The notes beneath the pieces were generated by a model that worked only from the letters and a program-made list of their open reading frames with translations, was not told the DNA's origin and did not search any database. This document shows, in pieces, positions 8,590 through 15,932 of a DNA stretch of 24,006 nucleotides. The stretch's first letter is position 1. Each line of letters opens with the position of its first letter. The DNA comes from JBFIHZ01 sp041601535 (GTDB taxonomy: Bacteria > Pseudomonadota > Gammaproteobacteria > Xanthomonadales > SZUA-36). A program made the position numbers and the translations under genes. The stretch lies in contig JBFIHZ010000016.1 in the NCBI GenBank assembly GCA_041601535.1, positions 1 through 24,006 of the forward strand. The letters are read 5' to 3'.

Positions 8590-9104
8590 ACCGGGCCACC
8601 ATTGTCCGCGGCTACCCCTTCGCGCAGTTGATTCAGCAACACTGCAGCATCGCTGACCTCATAGCCACCCGGCACCTCAATGTTCAACTGTTTAACAATG
8701 CCATTCTCGACCAGCATGGAGAACCGCTGCGAACGCCAACCCAGTGTTAGCCGGGTGCAGTCCATCTGCAAACCAAGTGCTGTGTGATATTCACAATGAG
8801 GGTCCGCCAGCATGTGAATGTTGTCGCCGACCTCGCACTTTTCAGCCCAGGCCTGCATGACCCATGGATCATTCACTGAAATGCAGATGATGGAATCGAT
8901 ACCCGAACCACGGAAATCCTCCGCATGGCGCAAGTAACCGGGCACCTGTCGCTGGGTGCTTTTGGTAGTAAATGCTCCCGGGCAGGAGAACAACACGACA
9001 CGCTGATTGGTAAACAGGTCATTCGCGGCGACCCAGCGCTGTTGGTCATTTTCCAAGTACTTCAGCCCTCCCTGGGGCATTTTGTCTCCGATGCTGATTG
9101 TCAA
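8586..9104 (-). CDS. Redoxin (Prx5-like) family protein lacking the peroxidatic cysteine
   Basis: This 172-residue protein has the thioredoxin-fold layout of Prx5-type peroxiredoxins. It shows SIGDKMPQGGL at the N-terminus, the active-site loop CPGAFTTKST (41-50), VPGYL, and the later RSQRFSMLVENG segment containing the conserved Arg region. Active family members read PGAFTPTC(S/T)xxH at this loop. Here the peroxidatic Cys position is Ser49 (codon AGC) and the usual His is Gln53. Cys41, three residues before the PGAF Ala, and four others (74, 90, 104, 116) remain. Peroxidase activity is therefore doubtful, and a binding or structural role is possible. The TTG start is supported by AGGAG seven bases upstream, and TTGA overlaps the hyuB1 stop. 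Its position between two hyu genes suggests a role in that pathway. Confidence 0.82.
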   Translation of the reverse strand: MTISIGDKMPQGGLKYLENDQQRWVAANDLFTNQRVVLFSCPGAFTTKSTQRQVPGYLRHAEDFRGSGIDSIICISVNDPWVMQAWAEKCEVGDNIHMLADPHCEYHTALGLQMDCTRLTLGWRSQRFSMLVENGIVKQLNIEVPGGYEVSDAAVLLNQLREGVAADNGGPV

Positions 9105-10879
9105 CTTGCTTCTCCTGGTTTACCCGCACGAGCTCTGCACGCATGGGTCGCGGCCACGTCAATCTCGCCACCTTCAATCACTACGCCGTACGTGTCCCGG
9201 GCAGCCTGGACCGACACTCGTCCGTCGAGGACATCGGACAGCACGTTTTTTGGCTCACGCAGCATCGGTGGCCCAAAACCACCACTGCCCGTGGTCTTGA
9301 CTCTGATGACATCACCTTTGTCGATCATCAGACGGGCGACGCCCGGCAAATTTTCTATTTCACCGGTTGCGCGCTGCAACCGGGTTTCACAGGGCAAGCT
9401 GTCACCACCGCCCTGTGTACCTCGAGGAACGAATTTATGCCGCTCACGACGAATACTGGCCATGGCTTCACCACCACGCCATTCTGTTTCGGCTTCATAA
9501 CCCAGGCCGCCCCGCCAGGTACCCGCTCCGCCGGAGTCGGTCCACAGTTCAACCCGTTTCAACAAAATGGGCAACTTGGATTCAGAAAACTCCACGGGAA
9601 ATGCGGAACCATTGGTCACTCCATGTTCAGTGACATCAATGCCGTCTTTGTTTGGCCTGGCGCCGTGCCCCCCGGCATATGGCCCACCACTCAATCCCTG
9701 CACGCGATTACCCTGCGCATCCAGACCCGAGAAGAAAATCATAGAATACTGGCCACTGTGACTGGCCGTCATTTGATCAGGAAGCATTTCCGCCATGGCG
9801 CCCAGCACGACATCCTCAATCCGCTTGAGCCCAATTCCGCGGACCGCAATGGGTGAAGGATAGGCCGCGTTCACCACGCTTCCCAATGGCGTCGTGACAC
9901 GAACCGCACGGTTACAGCCATCATTATTCGGAACTTCATCGCCAGTGAGTAAACGTACTGCGTAATAACAAACGGCCACGGTGGAAGAACGCACATTATT
10001 CAGCGCGCTCTTCATCTGTTTGGCACTGCCGGTAAAGTCAAAATGAATTTCATCACCACTGACTTCGATCCGAACCCGGTACTCTATAGGTTCACCATCT
10101 GGTGTAATGGCATCTGAATCCAGCCAGTCTTTCCATTCATACGAACCATCGGGAATTGCCGCGATGGCTTTGCGGGTCATGGCTTCTGCATAGTCCAGCA
10201 GCTCATCTACCGTTGCATGCACCAAAGCGACATTGTATTCGTTGAAAATGGCGGAGAATCGGCGAACACCCGTTTTGCACGCCGCAATCTGTGCATTCAG
10301 GTCGCCTCGTATATTTACGGGCGCCCGGCTGGCCGCCACAATCAACTCCATCAACTCTTCATTCAGTTTTCCACCATGCGCCAGCCGCAACAACGGGATA
10401 CGGATACCTTCGGCATGAATGTCTATGGCCTCTACATTCATACTGCCCGGAGCCATGCCACCAATGTCTGTGTGGTGAGTCATGGTGGCGGCATAACCCA
10501 CCAATTGCTTGCCATGAAACACTGGGGCAAAAATGGCAATATCCGGGCTGTGAGAGCTGCCACCGGCATAAGGGTCGTTGGAAATATACAGGTCGCCCGG
10601 CTGCGCCACGCCCTGGGGGTAACGCTGTGCGATCAGCTTTGCCGGATCTGTCAGTACGCCCAAATGCACCGGCTCAGCAGATGGCTGGGCGATGGTACGC
10701 CCCTGATAATCAAAAATGGCCGACGTTGCGTCTTTCCCTTCGGTCACAATGGGTGAGTACGACGCCCGAATCAGGGCCAACTGCATTTCCTCGGTAACCG
10801 CGTCAAACCGGCCACGCAGAACTTCCAGGGTGATCGGGTCTACCCTGCTGTCTTGACGATTATGCGCAACGTCATTCAT
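9101..10879 (-). CDS. Hydantoinase B/oxoprolinase family subunit (HyuB1)
   Basis: This is a full-length HyuB-type subunit (PF02538), 592 residues from the ATG at 10879. A TTG six codons further upstream (10897) is an alternative, but neither start has a strong ribosome binding site. The segment DPITLEVLRGRFDAVTEEMQ opens the domain. NDPYAGGSSHSPD (101-113) and MTHHTDIGG (133-141) contain candidate metal ligands. The C-terminal half has ELWTDSGGAGTWRGGLGY and TTGSGGFGPP. With the HyuA protein encoded just upstream it should form the core ATP-dependent enzyme. The ATG overlaps the hyuA stop (ATGAATGA), an arrangement usual for subunits made in fixed ratio. Candidate reactions are amide or lactam ring opening, or carboxylation of a ketone. 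The sequence alone does not choose between them. Confidence 0.92.
   Translation of the reverse strand: MNDVAHNRQDSRVDPITLEVLRGRFDAVTEEMQLALIRASYSPIVTEGKDATSAIFDYQGRTIAQPSAEPVHLGVLTDPAKLIAQRYPQGVAQPGDLYISNDPYAGGSSHSPDIAIFAPVFHGKQLVGYAATMTHHTDIGGMAPGSMNVEAIDIHAEGIRIPLLRLAHGGKLNEELMELIVAASRAPVNIRGDLNAQIAACKTGVRRFSAIFNEYNVALVHATVDELLDYAEAMTRKAIAAIPDGSYEWKDWLDSDAITPDGEPIEYRVRIEVSGDEIHFDFTGSAKQMKSALNNVRSSTVAVCYYAVRLLTGDEVPNNDGCNRAVRVTTPLGSVVNAAYPSPIAVRGIGLKRIEDVVLGAMAEMLPDQMTASHSGQYSMIFFSGLDAQGNRVQGLSGGPYAGGHGARPNKDGIDVTEHGVTNGSAFPVEFSESKLPILLKRVELWTDSGGAGTWRGGLGYEAETEWRGGEAMASIRRERHKFVPRGTQGGGDSLPCETRLQRATGEIENLPGVARLMIDKGDVIRVKTTGSGGFGPPMLREPKNVLSDVLDGRVSVQAARDTYGVVIEGGEIDVAATHACRARAGKPGEAS
9112..9116 (-). 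promoter_or_regulatory. Ribosome binding site supporting a TTG start
   Basis: AGGAG lies on the minus strand within the last codons of hyuB1, seven bases before the TTG at 9104. It supports TTG initiation of the redoxin-like gene. The next in-frame ATG lies eight codons further in and would cut into the conserved N-terminus. Confidence 0.65.
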
Positions 10880-12947
10880 GCGGATTGTCGTACTCAAGAG
10901 TAATGATCAGATTGCCGAATCCATCCACTTCGGCATGGTGGCCAGGGTAAACCACGGTCGTCGTGTCTGACTGCTCCACAATGGCCGGCCCGGTAAAGTG
11001 GAAGCCGACAGGCAGCTCGGTACGCTGGTAGACGGGCACGTTTTCTGGTTCAGCGCCCGCCTCAAAATAGGCTAACCGATAACTGACCGTGGGTGCATCC
11101 GTTGGTGAGCCGGCCTGGGCCGATTGCGGCTCCTGGTCTTCGGGGTCCAGGCGATGCACCGAACGCAAGGTGGCGAACTCGATCTCCGCTCGCTCATCGG
11201 CGTGACCATAAGTCTTCTCGTGGGCCTCGTGAAACCGTCGTGCCGCCTCGGCCAGAGTCTCTTCGCAAATGGGACGGGCGATGGCCACTTCCAGCTGGTG
11301 CGCCTGGCCAACGTAGTTCATCTCGGCGTAATACTCGATTTCACCGGCACCGGCTTCAACTCCATCCTGCTGCATACGCGCCTGGCAGGATTCATCCAGA
11401 CGCTGGTAGTGGGCATCAAGGTCGGTAATATCCGCTGCGGACAAAATGTGTTCAAAACTGGCAATGGCATCATGCTGGATGGGCGCCAGCATCAGCCCCA
11501 TGGCCGACAGCACACCTGGCGCCAACGGTACCAGCACCTTGCGCATACCAATGGCTTCTGCCAGCTTGCAAGCCTGCAGCGGGCCTGCGCCGCCGAAAGG
11601 GATAAACGTGAATTCACGCGGATCGTAACCCCGTTTGATCGATACCAGGCGCATAGTCTGAGCCATATTGGAATTCACAATAGCGTGAATACCCAGTGCG
11701 GCATCGACCACGCTCAGACCCAGGGGCTCGGCGATATACTTTTTGATCGCGGCGTGGCTGCGGGAAATATCCAGGTCAATGCCACCGGCAAACTTTTCCG
11801 GGTTAAGGTAGCCCAGAACAAAGCTCGCATCGGTAACCGTCGGTTCCTCACCCCCCCGGTTATAACAGGCGGGACCGGGGTTTGCTCCCGCGCTACGCGG
11901 GCCGACCCGCAAGCCTCCTCCCTGGTCAATGTGGGCCACACTACTGCCTCCGGCACCAATAGTCCGAACCTCCACCATGGGAATATGCAGCGGATAGTCT
12001 TCGAAGCTTCCATCGGCCGTTACAATGGGGCGCCCATCGCGAATCAAGGCGACGTCTGCGCTGGTACCGCCCATATCCAGACTGATGCAATCGGGGTGTC
12101 CGGCTTCTTTGCCGACGTGGGCGGCACCGATCACCCCAGCCGCCAATCCGGACAGCACCGTACCCACCGGCCGCTCAATGATCGGCCCAATACCCGCCAC
12201 ACCGCCATTTGACTGCATGACGTGCAATGGGGCGTGAACCCCGGCACTTTGCAGTTTGCTGTCCATCGCCTGCAGATAACTGGTCACCCCGGGTTTAACG
12301 TAGGCATCAAACCCGCTAACCACCAGGCGATTGTATTCCCGCCTCCTGGGCAAGACGTCACTCGACAGGGTGACAGGTATATCCGGGTAGCTTTCCTGCA
12401 GAATCTCCCGAGTTTCCCGCTCGTGTGACGGATTTGCATAGGAGTGCAGGTAACACACTACAAACACCTGTATTTCGTGTTTTTCAACCAACTCCCTGGC
12501 CGCACGCTTCACATCATCGACGTCAAGAGGCGTTATAACTTCACCATCCACATCAATTCGCTCTCGCACACCCAGCGATCGGCGCCTGGGAGCAAGAAAC
12601 ATCGGCTCAACCGGGTCCATTTGCAGGTCATACATCTTGGGACGCCAGCCCAGACCGATATACAAAATGTCACGAAAACCCTCAGTCATAATGAAACCAA
12701 TGCGGGCACCCGATTGGGTAAGAATGGCATTAGTACCCACCGTGGTACCGTGAACAATCCGATTGACATCCGAAGCTTTCATACCGGGCAACTGGTTCAC
12801 GCCTTCAAGCACGCCGCGCAGGAATCCGTCCACAAATGTGGGTGGAGTTGACGGCACTTTCTTTACAGCCCAACGCTTGGATTTTTCATCACGGACGAAG
12901 ACGTCTGTAAACGTTCCACCCACATCAACTGCGACGGTCATTGTCAT
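10872..12947 (-). CDS. Hydantoinase A/oxoprolinase family ATP-dependent subunit (HyuA)
   Basis: This is the nucleotide-binding subunit of a HyuA/HyuB enzyme, 691 residues, in the normal range. The N-terminal Hydant_A_N domain begins with the phosphate-binding VDVGGTFTD (7-15) and has VHGTTVGTNAIL (65-76). The central Hydantoinase_A domain shows an actin-like second site LDMGGTSAD (290-298), TIGAGGSS (329-336), GPRSAGANPGPACY (349-362) and FGGAGP (451-456). The C-terminal domain follows to about 685. The family activates a carbonyl or amide oxygen by phosphorylation. This is the first gene of the minus-strand series, and its ATG at 12947 has only a weak GGTGGA upstream. A leader of about 315 bases would separate it from the candidate promoter at 13271-13298. 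No paralogous second HyuA or small AcxC-type carboxylase subunit is seen nearby. Confidence 0.93.
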   Translation of the reverse strand: MTMTVAVDVGGTFTDVFVRDEKSKRWAVKKVPSTPPTFVDGFLRGVLEGVNQLPGMKASDVNRIVHGTTVGTNAILTQSGARIGFIMTEGFRDILYIGLGWRPKMYDLQMDPVEPMFLAPRRRSLGVRERIDVDGEVITPLDVDDVKRAARELVEKHEIQVFVVCYLHSYANPSHERETREILQESYPDIPVTLSSDVLPRRREYNRLVVSGFDAYVKPGVTSYLQAMDSKLQSAGVHAPLHVMQSNGGVAGIGPIIERPVGTVLSGLAAGVIGAAHVGKEAGHPDCISLDMGGTSADVALIRDGRPIVTADGSFEDYPLHIPMVEVRTIGAGGSSVAHIDQGGGLRVGPRSAGANPGPACYNRGGEEPTVTDASFVLGYLNPEKFAGGIDLDISRSHAAIKKYIAEPLGLSVVDAALGIHAIVNSNMAQTMRLVSIKRGYDPREFTFIPFGGAGPLQACKLAEAIGMRKVLVPLAPGVLSAMGLMLAPIQHDAIASFEHILSAADITDLDAHYQRLDESCQARMQQDGVEAGAGEIEYYAEMNYVGQAHQLEVAIARPICEETLAEAARRFHEAHEKTYGHADERAEIEFATLRSVHRLDPEDQEPQSAQAGSPTDAPTVSYRLAYFEAGAEPENVPVYQRTELPVGFHFTGPAIVEQSDTTTVVYPGHHAEVDGFGNLIITLEYDNPHE

Positions 12948-13699
12948 TCGTCATTCCACCAATTGTCTGATTTACACATACCCATCCACTAGTTGCTGTC
13001 AGGGCCGCGGTAGTTGAAGTCACTCTTGTCATGACAACTACAGCCCGGACTCTCGGTTGGGGCCGGATTTGATCAGCGCACAAACCCGACCACTGGCACT
13101 GCTGGATCAAAGCAAACCCATTCGCGCTGGCCCTGCGCGGGTTTCTGCCACAACGCAGGTAATCATTCCTTTTACATTGCAAGAGACCAACCGCAGCACC
13201 ATGGCTCTCCACCGGCTTGTCTCACGCAAACAGGTCAAGGATTCAACCATTCCGAGCGACTTGAAAAGATATTATACTATCATAGTAGAATTTACAAATA
13301 GCTTGTTATATATAGTTATAAACTGCTTTTTAATCTTGTAATACTTGTATAACAGTAGTTTGATTTAGGCATCAAATCCCGCCTTTACCAAAAGACAGCA
13401 CCGGAGGCATAGCACCCGCCGTGCTTCACCACGCTTGCCAAAAACCCACGGCTTCAAACCAAGCGGAAACGCTAACGCGAAGTTAAGTTAAACGGACAGG
13501 ACGACGTGTTCGGCAGAACTAAAGGCCTGACGAAGCAAGGGTTGGGTCACATCAAGGCGATGCTATCCGGCCAGACACCGGGCAAGACGGTCACCAGTCA
13601 GGGATGGTAGGCGGACGCAGCCTGAGTCAATAGCAATTGCAAGCAGCCTACCTGGTGGCAAGCTGCTGCCCATGACCACTCAAATCACTCAGTAGTATT
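12948..13699. other. Gene-free boundary region
   Basis: No supported gene lies in these roughly 750 bases. The part nearest hyuA (12948-13264) would be its long leader. An AT-rich core at about 13260-13370 holds the candidate promoter and palindrome. From about 13370 to 13640 the sequence is GC-richer, with short frames that match nothing I recognise. It may be the remains of an old gene or insertion, but I see no inverted repeats or transposase motif that would prove this. The region separates the catabolic cluster from more GC-rich genes. Confidence 0.5.
13271..13298 (-). promoter_or_regulatory. Minus-strand promoter with palindromic operator upstream of hyuA
   Basis: On the minus strand a perfect -10 hexamer TATAAT (13276-13271) is preceded by TTGTAA (13297-13292) at 15 bases, or TTTGTA at 16. 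The perfect palindrome TACTAT-C-ATAGTA (13275-13287) fills the spacer and overlaps the -10, the position expected for a regulator's operator. GATAGTATAATATC here resembles CGTAGTATACTTATC at 286-300 before the HxlR gene, and both contain the TACT/AGTA half sites typical of DUF24 regulators. Joint control by the HxlR protein is an inference. Confidence 0.5.
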
Positions 13700-14092
13700 T
13701 CAGCTCATCAGTACCTGCCATGCGATGCACATCATGGCCGCCCAGGCCACAGCGAACGCCAGGGTGCGCAGCCAGGGAATGGCGAACGTATAAGCGCCGG
13801 CGTGCACCAGGCGTGCCCAGAAGAAGGTTGCGGCTGAGACAGCGGTGGCTTCGTTACTGACGCCGGCGACGTGGGCCACCAGGACCAGTGCGGCAAACGG
13901 CGCGAGGTTTTCAATGGCGTTGTAATGCGCTTTTTTCAGCCGCGCCGCCCACGGTGAAAACACCAGCGGGGTGTCGGGGTAGCCTACCGCGTCGGTTATT
14001 TTGTTCTGGCTGAGTTCGTTGAGGATATAGGGCACCCATAACAGGGCGGCAACGGTCGCACTTAGAGCCAGGTAACACAGTTCAGTGGTCAT
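13700..14092 (-). CDS. MAPEG family membrane protein
   Basis: This is a small inner-membrane protein of 130 residues with four hydrophobic segments, the size and layout of the MAPEG family (PF01124). Eukaryotic members are glutathione transferases and prostaglandin or leukotriene synthases; most bacterial ones are uncharacterised. The family's helix-2 pattern is seen as HYNAIENLAPFAALV (56-70) with Glu61-Asn62. The later FWARLVHAGAY (91-101) supplies the Arg and Tyr expected near the glutathione site. The ATG at 14092 follows GGAG at seven bases. It stands alone between the gene-free region and a repeat cluster and shares no obvious operon. A glutathione-linked role is inferred from the family only. 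Confidence 0.85.
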   Translation of the reverse strand: MTTELCYLALSATVAALLWVPYILNELSQNKITDAVGYPDTPLVFSPWAARLKKAHYNAIENLAPFAALVLVAHVAGVSNEATAVSAATFFWARLVHAGAYTFAIPWLRTLAFAVAWAAMMCIAWQVLMS

Positions 14093-14160
14093 ATGAGTTC
14101 TCCAGCGGGAATTGGTGCTTATCAGTATAGCCCCACTGCCGGACGTTTTGCGCCCGGGAG

Positions 14161-14186
14161 ATATTTGGGGTCACAGTAAAAACTCT
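14161..14186. repeat. Palindromic repeat arm, GGGGTCA(G/C)AGTAAA type
   Basis: ATATTTGGGGTCACAGTAAA (first 20 bases shown) begins an arm that pairs in inverted orientation with 14285-14310 with two or three mismatches. It belongs to the same repeat family as the copies around 14200, 14260, 15850 and 15920. Such GGGGTCAGAGTAAA palindromes resemble REP-type elements in gammaproteobacteria. No associated tyrosine transposase lies in the window. Confidence 0.6.
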
Positions 14187-14196
14187 CATTTACCGG

Positions 14197-14219
14197 GGTC
14201 AAAGTAAAGTCCTTTGACC
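14197..14219. repeat. Perfect hairpin inside the repeat cluster
   Basis: GGTCAAAG (14197-14204) and CTTTGACC (14212-14219) form an 8-base perfect stem with a 7-base loop. The core is a variant of the same repeat, nested between the outer arms at 14161-14186 and 14285-14310. It could fold in RNA and attenuate transcription beyond the transporter gene. Confidence 0.55.
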
Positions 14220-14284
14220 GCAATAAGTTCAGTTCATGAAAGACGCCCTGGGAATTTTACTCTGGCCCAAAATATCGGAAACTC

Positions 14285-14311
14285 AAAGTTTTTACTCTGA
14301 CCCCAAATATT
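14285..14311. repeat. Palindromic repeat arm downstream of the NSS transporter
   Basis: This is the inverted partner of 14161-14186. Its 14288-14311 part is also a direct repeat, 22 of 24 bases identical, of 15907-15930 on the other side of the transporter gene. It ends 19 bases before the transporter stop codon. Confidence 0.65.
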
Positions 14312-14329
14312 TCTGGCCTCAAATATTTT

Positions 14330-15697
14330 TTAGAGGTTGGAGATGAAAATGCCGGTGATGGCCAGGGGCACCAGCCAGCGCAGCAGGCGGTACCAGATGC
14401 TGAAGTAACGTGCATTCTCAATGCCGGTAGCTTCGGCCACCGCCTGCGGTGAGATGCGCCAGCCGACGAATACGGCCAGCAGCAGTCCGCCCAGCGGCAT
14501 CATTATGTTGGCGGTGAGGTAGTCGATGACATCGAAGAAGGTTTTCTCCGCCAACAGCCCGGTAAAGCCCAGCGGATGCCAGTCGGCCCAGAGATTGAAT
14601 GAGAAAACCGTTCCCATGCCGATGATAAAGGCCGTGCCACAGACCGCCACCGCGGCGGTGGATCGCCTGACGCCCTGATGCTCCTCAACCCAGGCTACCA
14701 CGGGTTCCATGGCGCCTATGGCCGAGGTCAATGCCGCGAAAAACAACAGGATGAAAAACAGGGTGCCGAACAGCAGCCCACCGGTCATGTTGCCAAATGC
14801 GATGGGCAGGGTCACAAAGATCAATCCCGGCCCTTCGGCGGGGTCCAGGCCGTGGGCAAACACAATCGGAAATATGGCGATGCCCGCCAGCAGGGCAACC
14901 AGCGTATCGGTCAGGGAAATGATCAGTGCCGACCTGGCTATCGAGACCTCTTTTCCAAGGTAAGCACCGAAACCTATCATCAGGCCCATCGCCACGCCGA
15001 TGGAAAAGAAGGCGTGACCGACGGCCATCAGCACCACCTCGCCATTAATGGCGGACAGATCGAAATCAAACAAAAAGTGCAGACCGGCCGACACGTCACC
15101 CTCGACCAGTGCATACGCGACCATCAGCAACAGCAATGCAAACAACAGCGGCATAAGGACTTTCACCGTGCGCTCGATACCCTGGCGCAGGCCACGGATC
15201 AGAATGACCATGGTGATCAGCATAAATGCGGCGTGCCACAGGGTCAGCTTTGCCGGGTCTGCCAGCAGCACACTGAACTCCTGATTGATGGCTGCGGCGG
15301 ACTGACCCTCAAAGTTGCCGTTGCCGGCCTTGAACATGTAGGACATGGCCCAGCCGGCAATCACGCTGTAATACGTCATGATCAGGTAGGCCGACAGCAC
15401 GCCCAGCCAGCCGATTATGGCCCAGGCACCGGACCGTCCTTCCTGCCGGGCAATTATGGCCACGGAGTTGGGTGGGCTTTGGCGGCCCCGCCGGCCCAGC
15501 ATGATCTCGGCAATCAGGATGGGAATGGCGACGAAGACAATACACAGCAGGTAGACCAGCACAAACGCGCTACCGCCGTTCTCACCGGTAATGTACGGAA
15601 ACTTCCAGATATTCCCCAGGCCGATGGCCGCGCCTACTGCAGCCAGCAGAAAGGTAATGCGCGACGACCAGGTTTCATGTTGTTTGAAGCTGGACAC
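14330..15697 (-). CDS. Sodium-dependent transporter, NSS (SNF) family
   Basis: This is an inner-membrane sodium-coupled symporter of the neurotransmitter:sodium symporter family (PF00209), the group of LeuT, MhsT and Tyt1, which import amino acids. It has 455 residues and eleven to twelve membrane segments. TM1 carries the unwound signature VGAAIGLGNIWKFPY (21-35), where Asn29 corresponds to the LeuT sodium-1 ligand Asn27. It continues ENGGSAFVLVYL (39-50) and then EIMLGRRGR. The first codon is GTG at 15697, preceded at about ten bases by GGGGAG. Near-identical palindromic repeats flank the gene on both sides and it has no operon partner. The substrate is unknown; an amino acid is the family expectation. 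Confidence 0.92.
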   Translation of the reverse strand: MSSFKQHETWSSRITFLLAAVGAAIGLGNIWKFPYITGENGGSAFVLVYLLCIVFVAIPILIAEIMLGRRGRQSPPNSVAIIARQEGRSGAWAIIGWLGVLSAYLIMTYYSVIAGWAMSYMFKAGNGNFEGQSAAAINQEFSVLLADPAKLTLWHAAFMLITMVILIRGLRQGIERTVKVLMPLLFALLLLMVAYALVEGDVSAGLHFLFDFDLSAINGEVVLMAVGHAFFSIGVAMGLMIGFGAYLGKEVSIARSALIISLTDTLVALLAGIAIFPIVFAHGLDPAEGPGLIFVTLPIAFGNMTGGLLFGTLFFILLFFAALTSAIGAMEPVVAWVEEHQGVRRSTAAVAVCGTAFIIGMGTVFSFNLWADWHPLGFTGLLAEKTFFDVIDYLTANIMMPLGGLLLAVFVGWRISPQAVAEATGIENARYFSIWYRLLRWLVPLAITGIFISNL

Positions 15698-15844
15698 TGG
15701 AATGGGTCTCCCCTGACTCGGTTTTTACCCGGGCCCAGACAACTCCCGTGGATGGCCCACAATGCTGCGGTCCAATATCAAATGCAAGCGGTCAGCCGGA
15801 TAAGGCTTGTACCATTTGAGATTTAAATAATTTCAATAATAAGA

Positions 15845-15866
15845 GGTCAGAGTAAAAACTCTGACC
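15845..15866. repeat. Perfect hairpin repeat between NSS transporter and TonB receptor
   Basis: GGTCAGAGT (15845-15853), a four-base AAAA loop, and ACTCTGACC (15858-15866) form a perfect 9-base stem. It is the cleanest copy of the repeat family near the transporter. It lies 67 bases after the receptor's stop and may act as a transcription attenuator, although a T-tract typical of an intrinsic terminator is lacking. Confidence 0.65.
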
Positions 15867-15906
15867 CCTTATCCTGCATATCCTGCGACCTGCTTCCCGT
15901 TACGAA

Positions 15907-15930
15907 GTTTTTTCTCTGACCCCAAATGTT
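15907..15930. repeat. Direct copy of the repeat next to the TonB receptor stop
   Basis: This 24-base element matches 14288-14311 at 22 positions in the same orientation, so the transporter gene lies between two direct copies. It ends two bases before the receptor stop codon. Confidence 0.65.
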
Positions 15931-15932
15931 GT

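Noticed and set aside
12925..13212. 95-codon minus-strand frame overlapping the hyuA start
   Set aside because: No recognisable motif or ribosome binding site, and it overlaps the start of a certain gene in another frame.
13057..13341. 94-codon plus-strand frame in the gene-free region
   Set aside because: No recognisable family, and its end is simply the AT-rich promoter patch read as hydrophobic residues.
13480..13610. Short frame reading like a transposase tail (RTKGLTKQGLGHIKAML)
   Set aside because: Only about 40 codons, no start, no catalytic motif and no terminal repeats; a mobile-element remnant cannot be supported.
14197..14219. Hairpin considered as an intrinsic terminator for the NSS gene
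   Set aside because: No T-run follows on the minus strand and the sequence belongs to the dispersed repeat family, so it is listed as a repeat.
14678..15826. Long plus-strand frame opposite the NSS transporter
   Set aside because: It is the complement of a certain transporter gene, with a low-complexity Gln/His-rich product typical of antisense reading.
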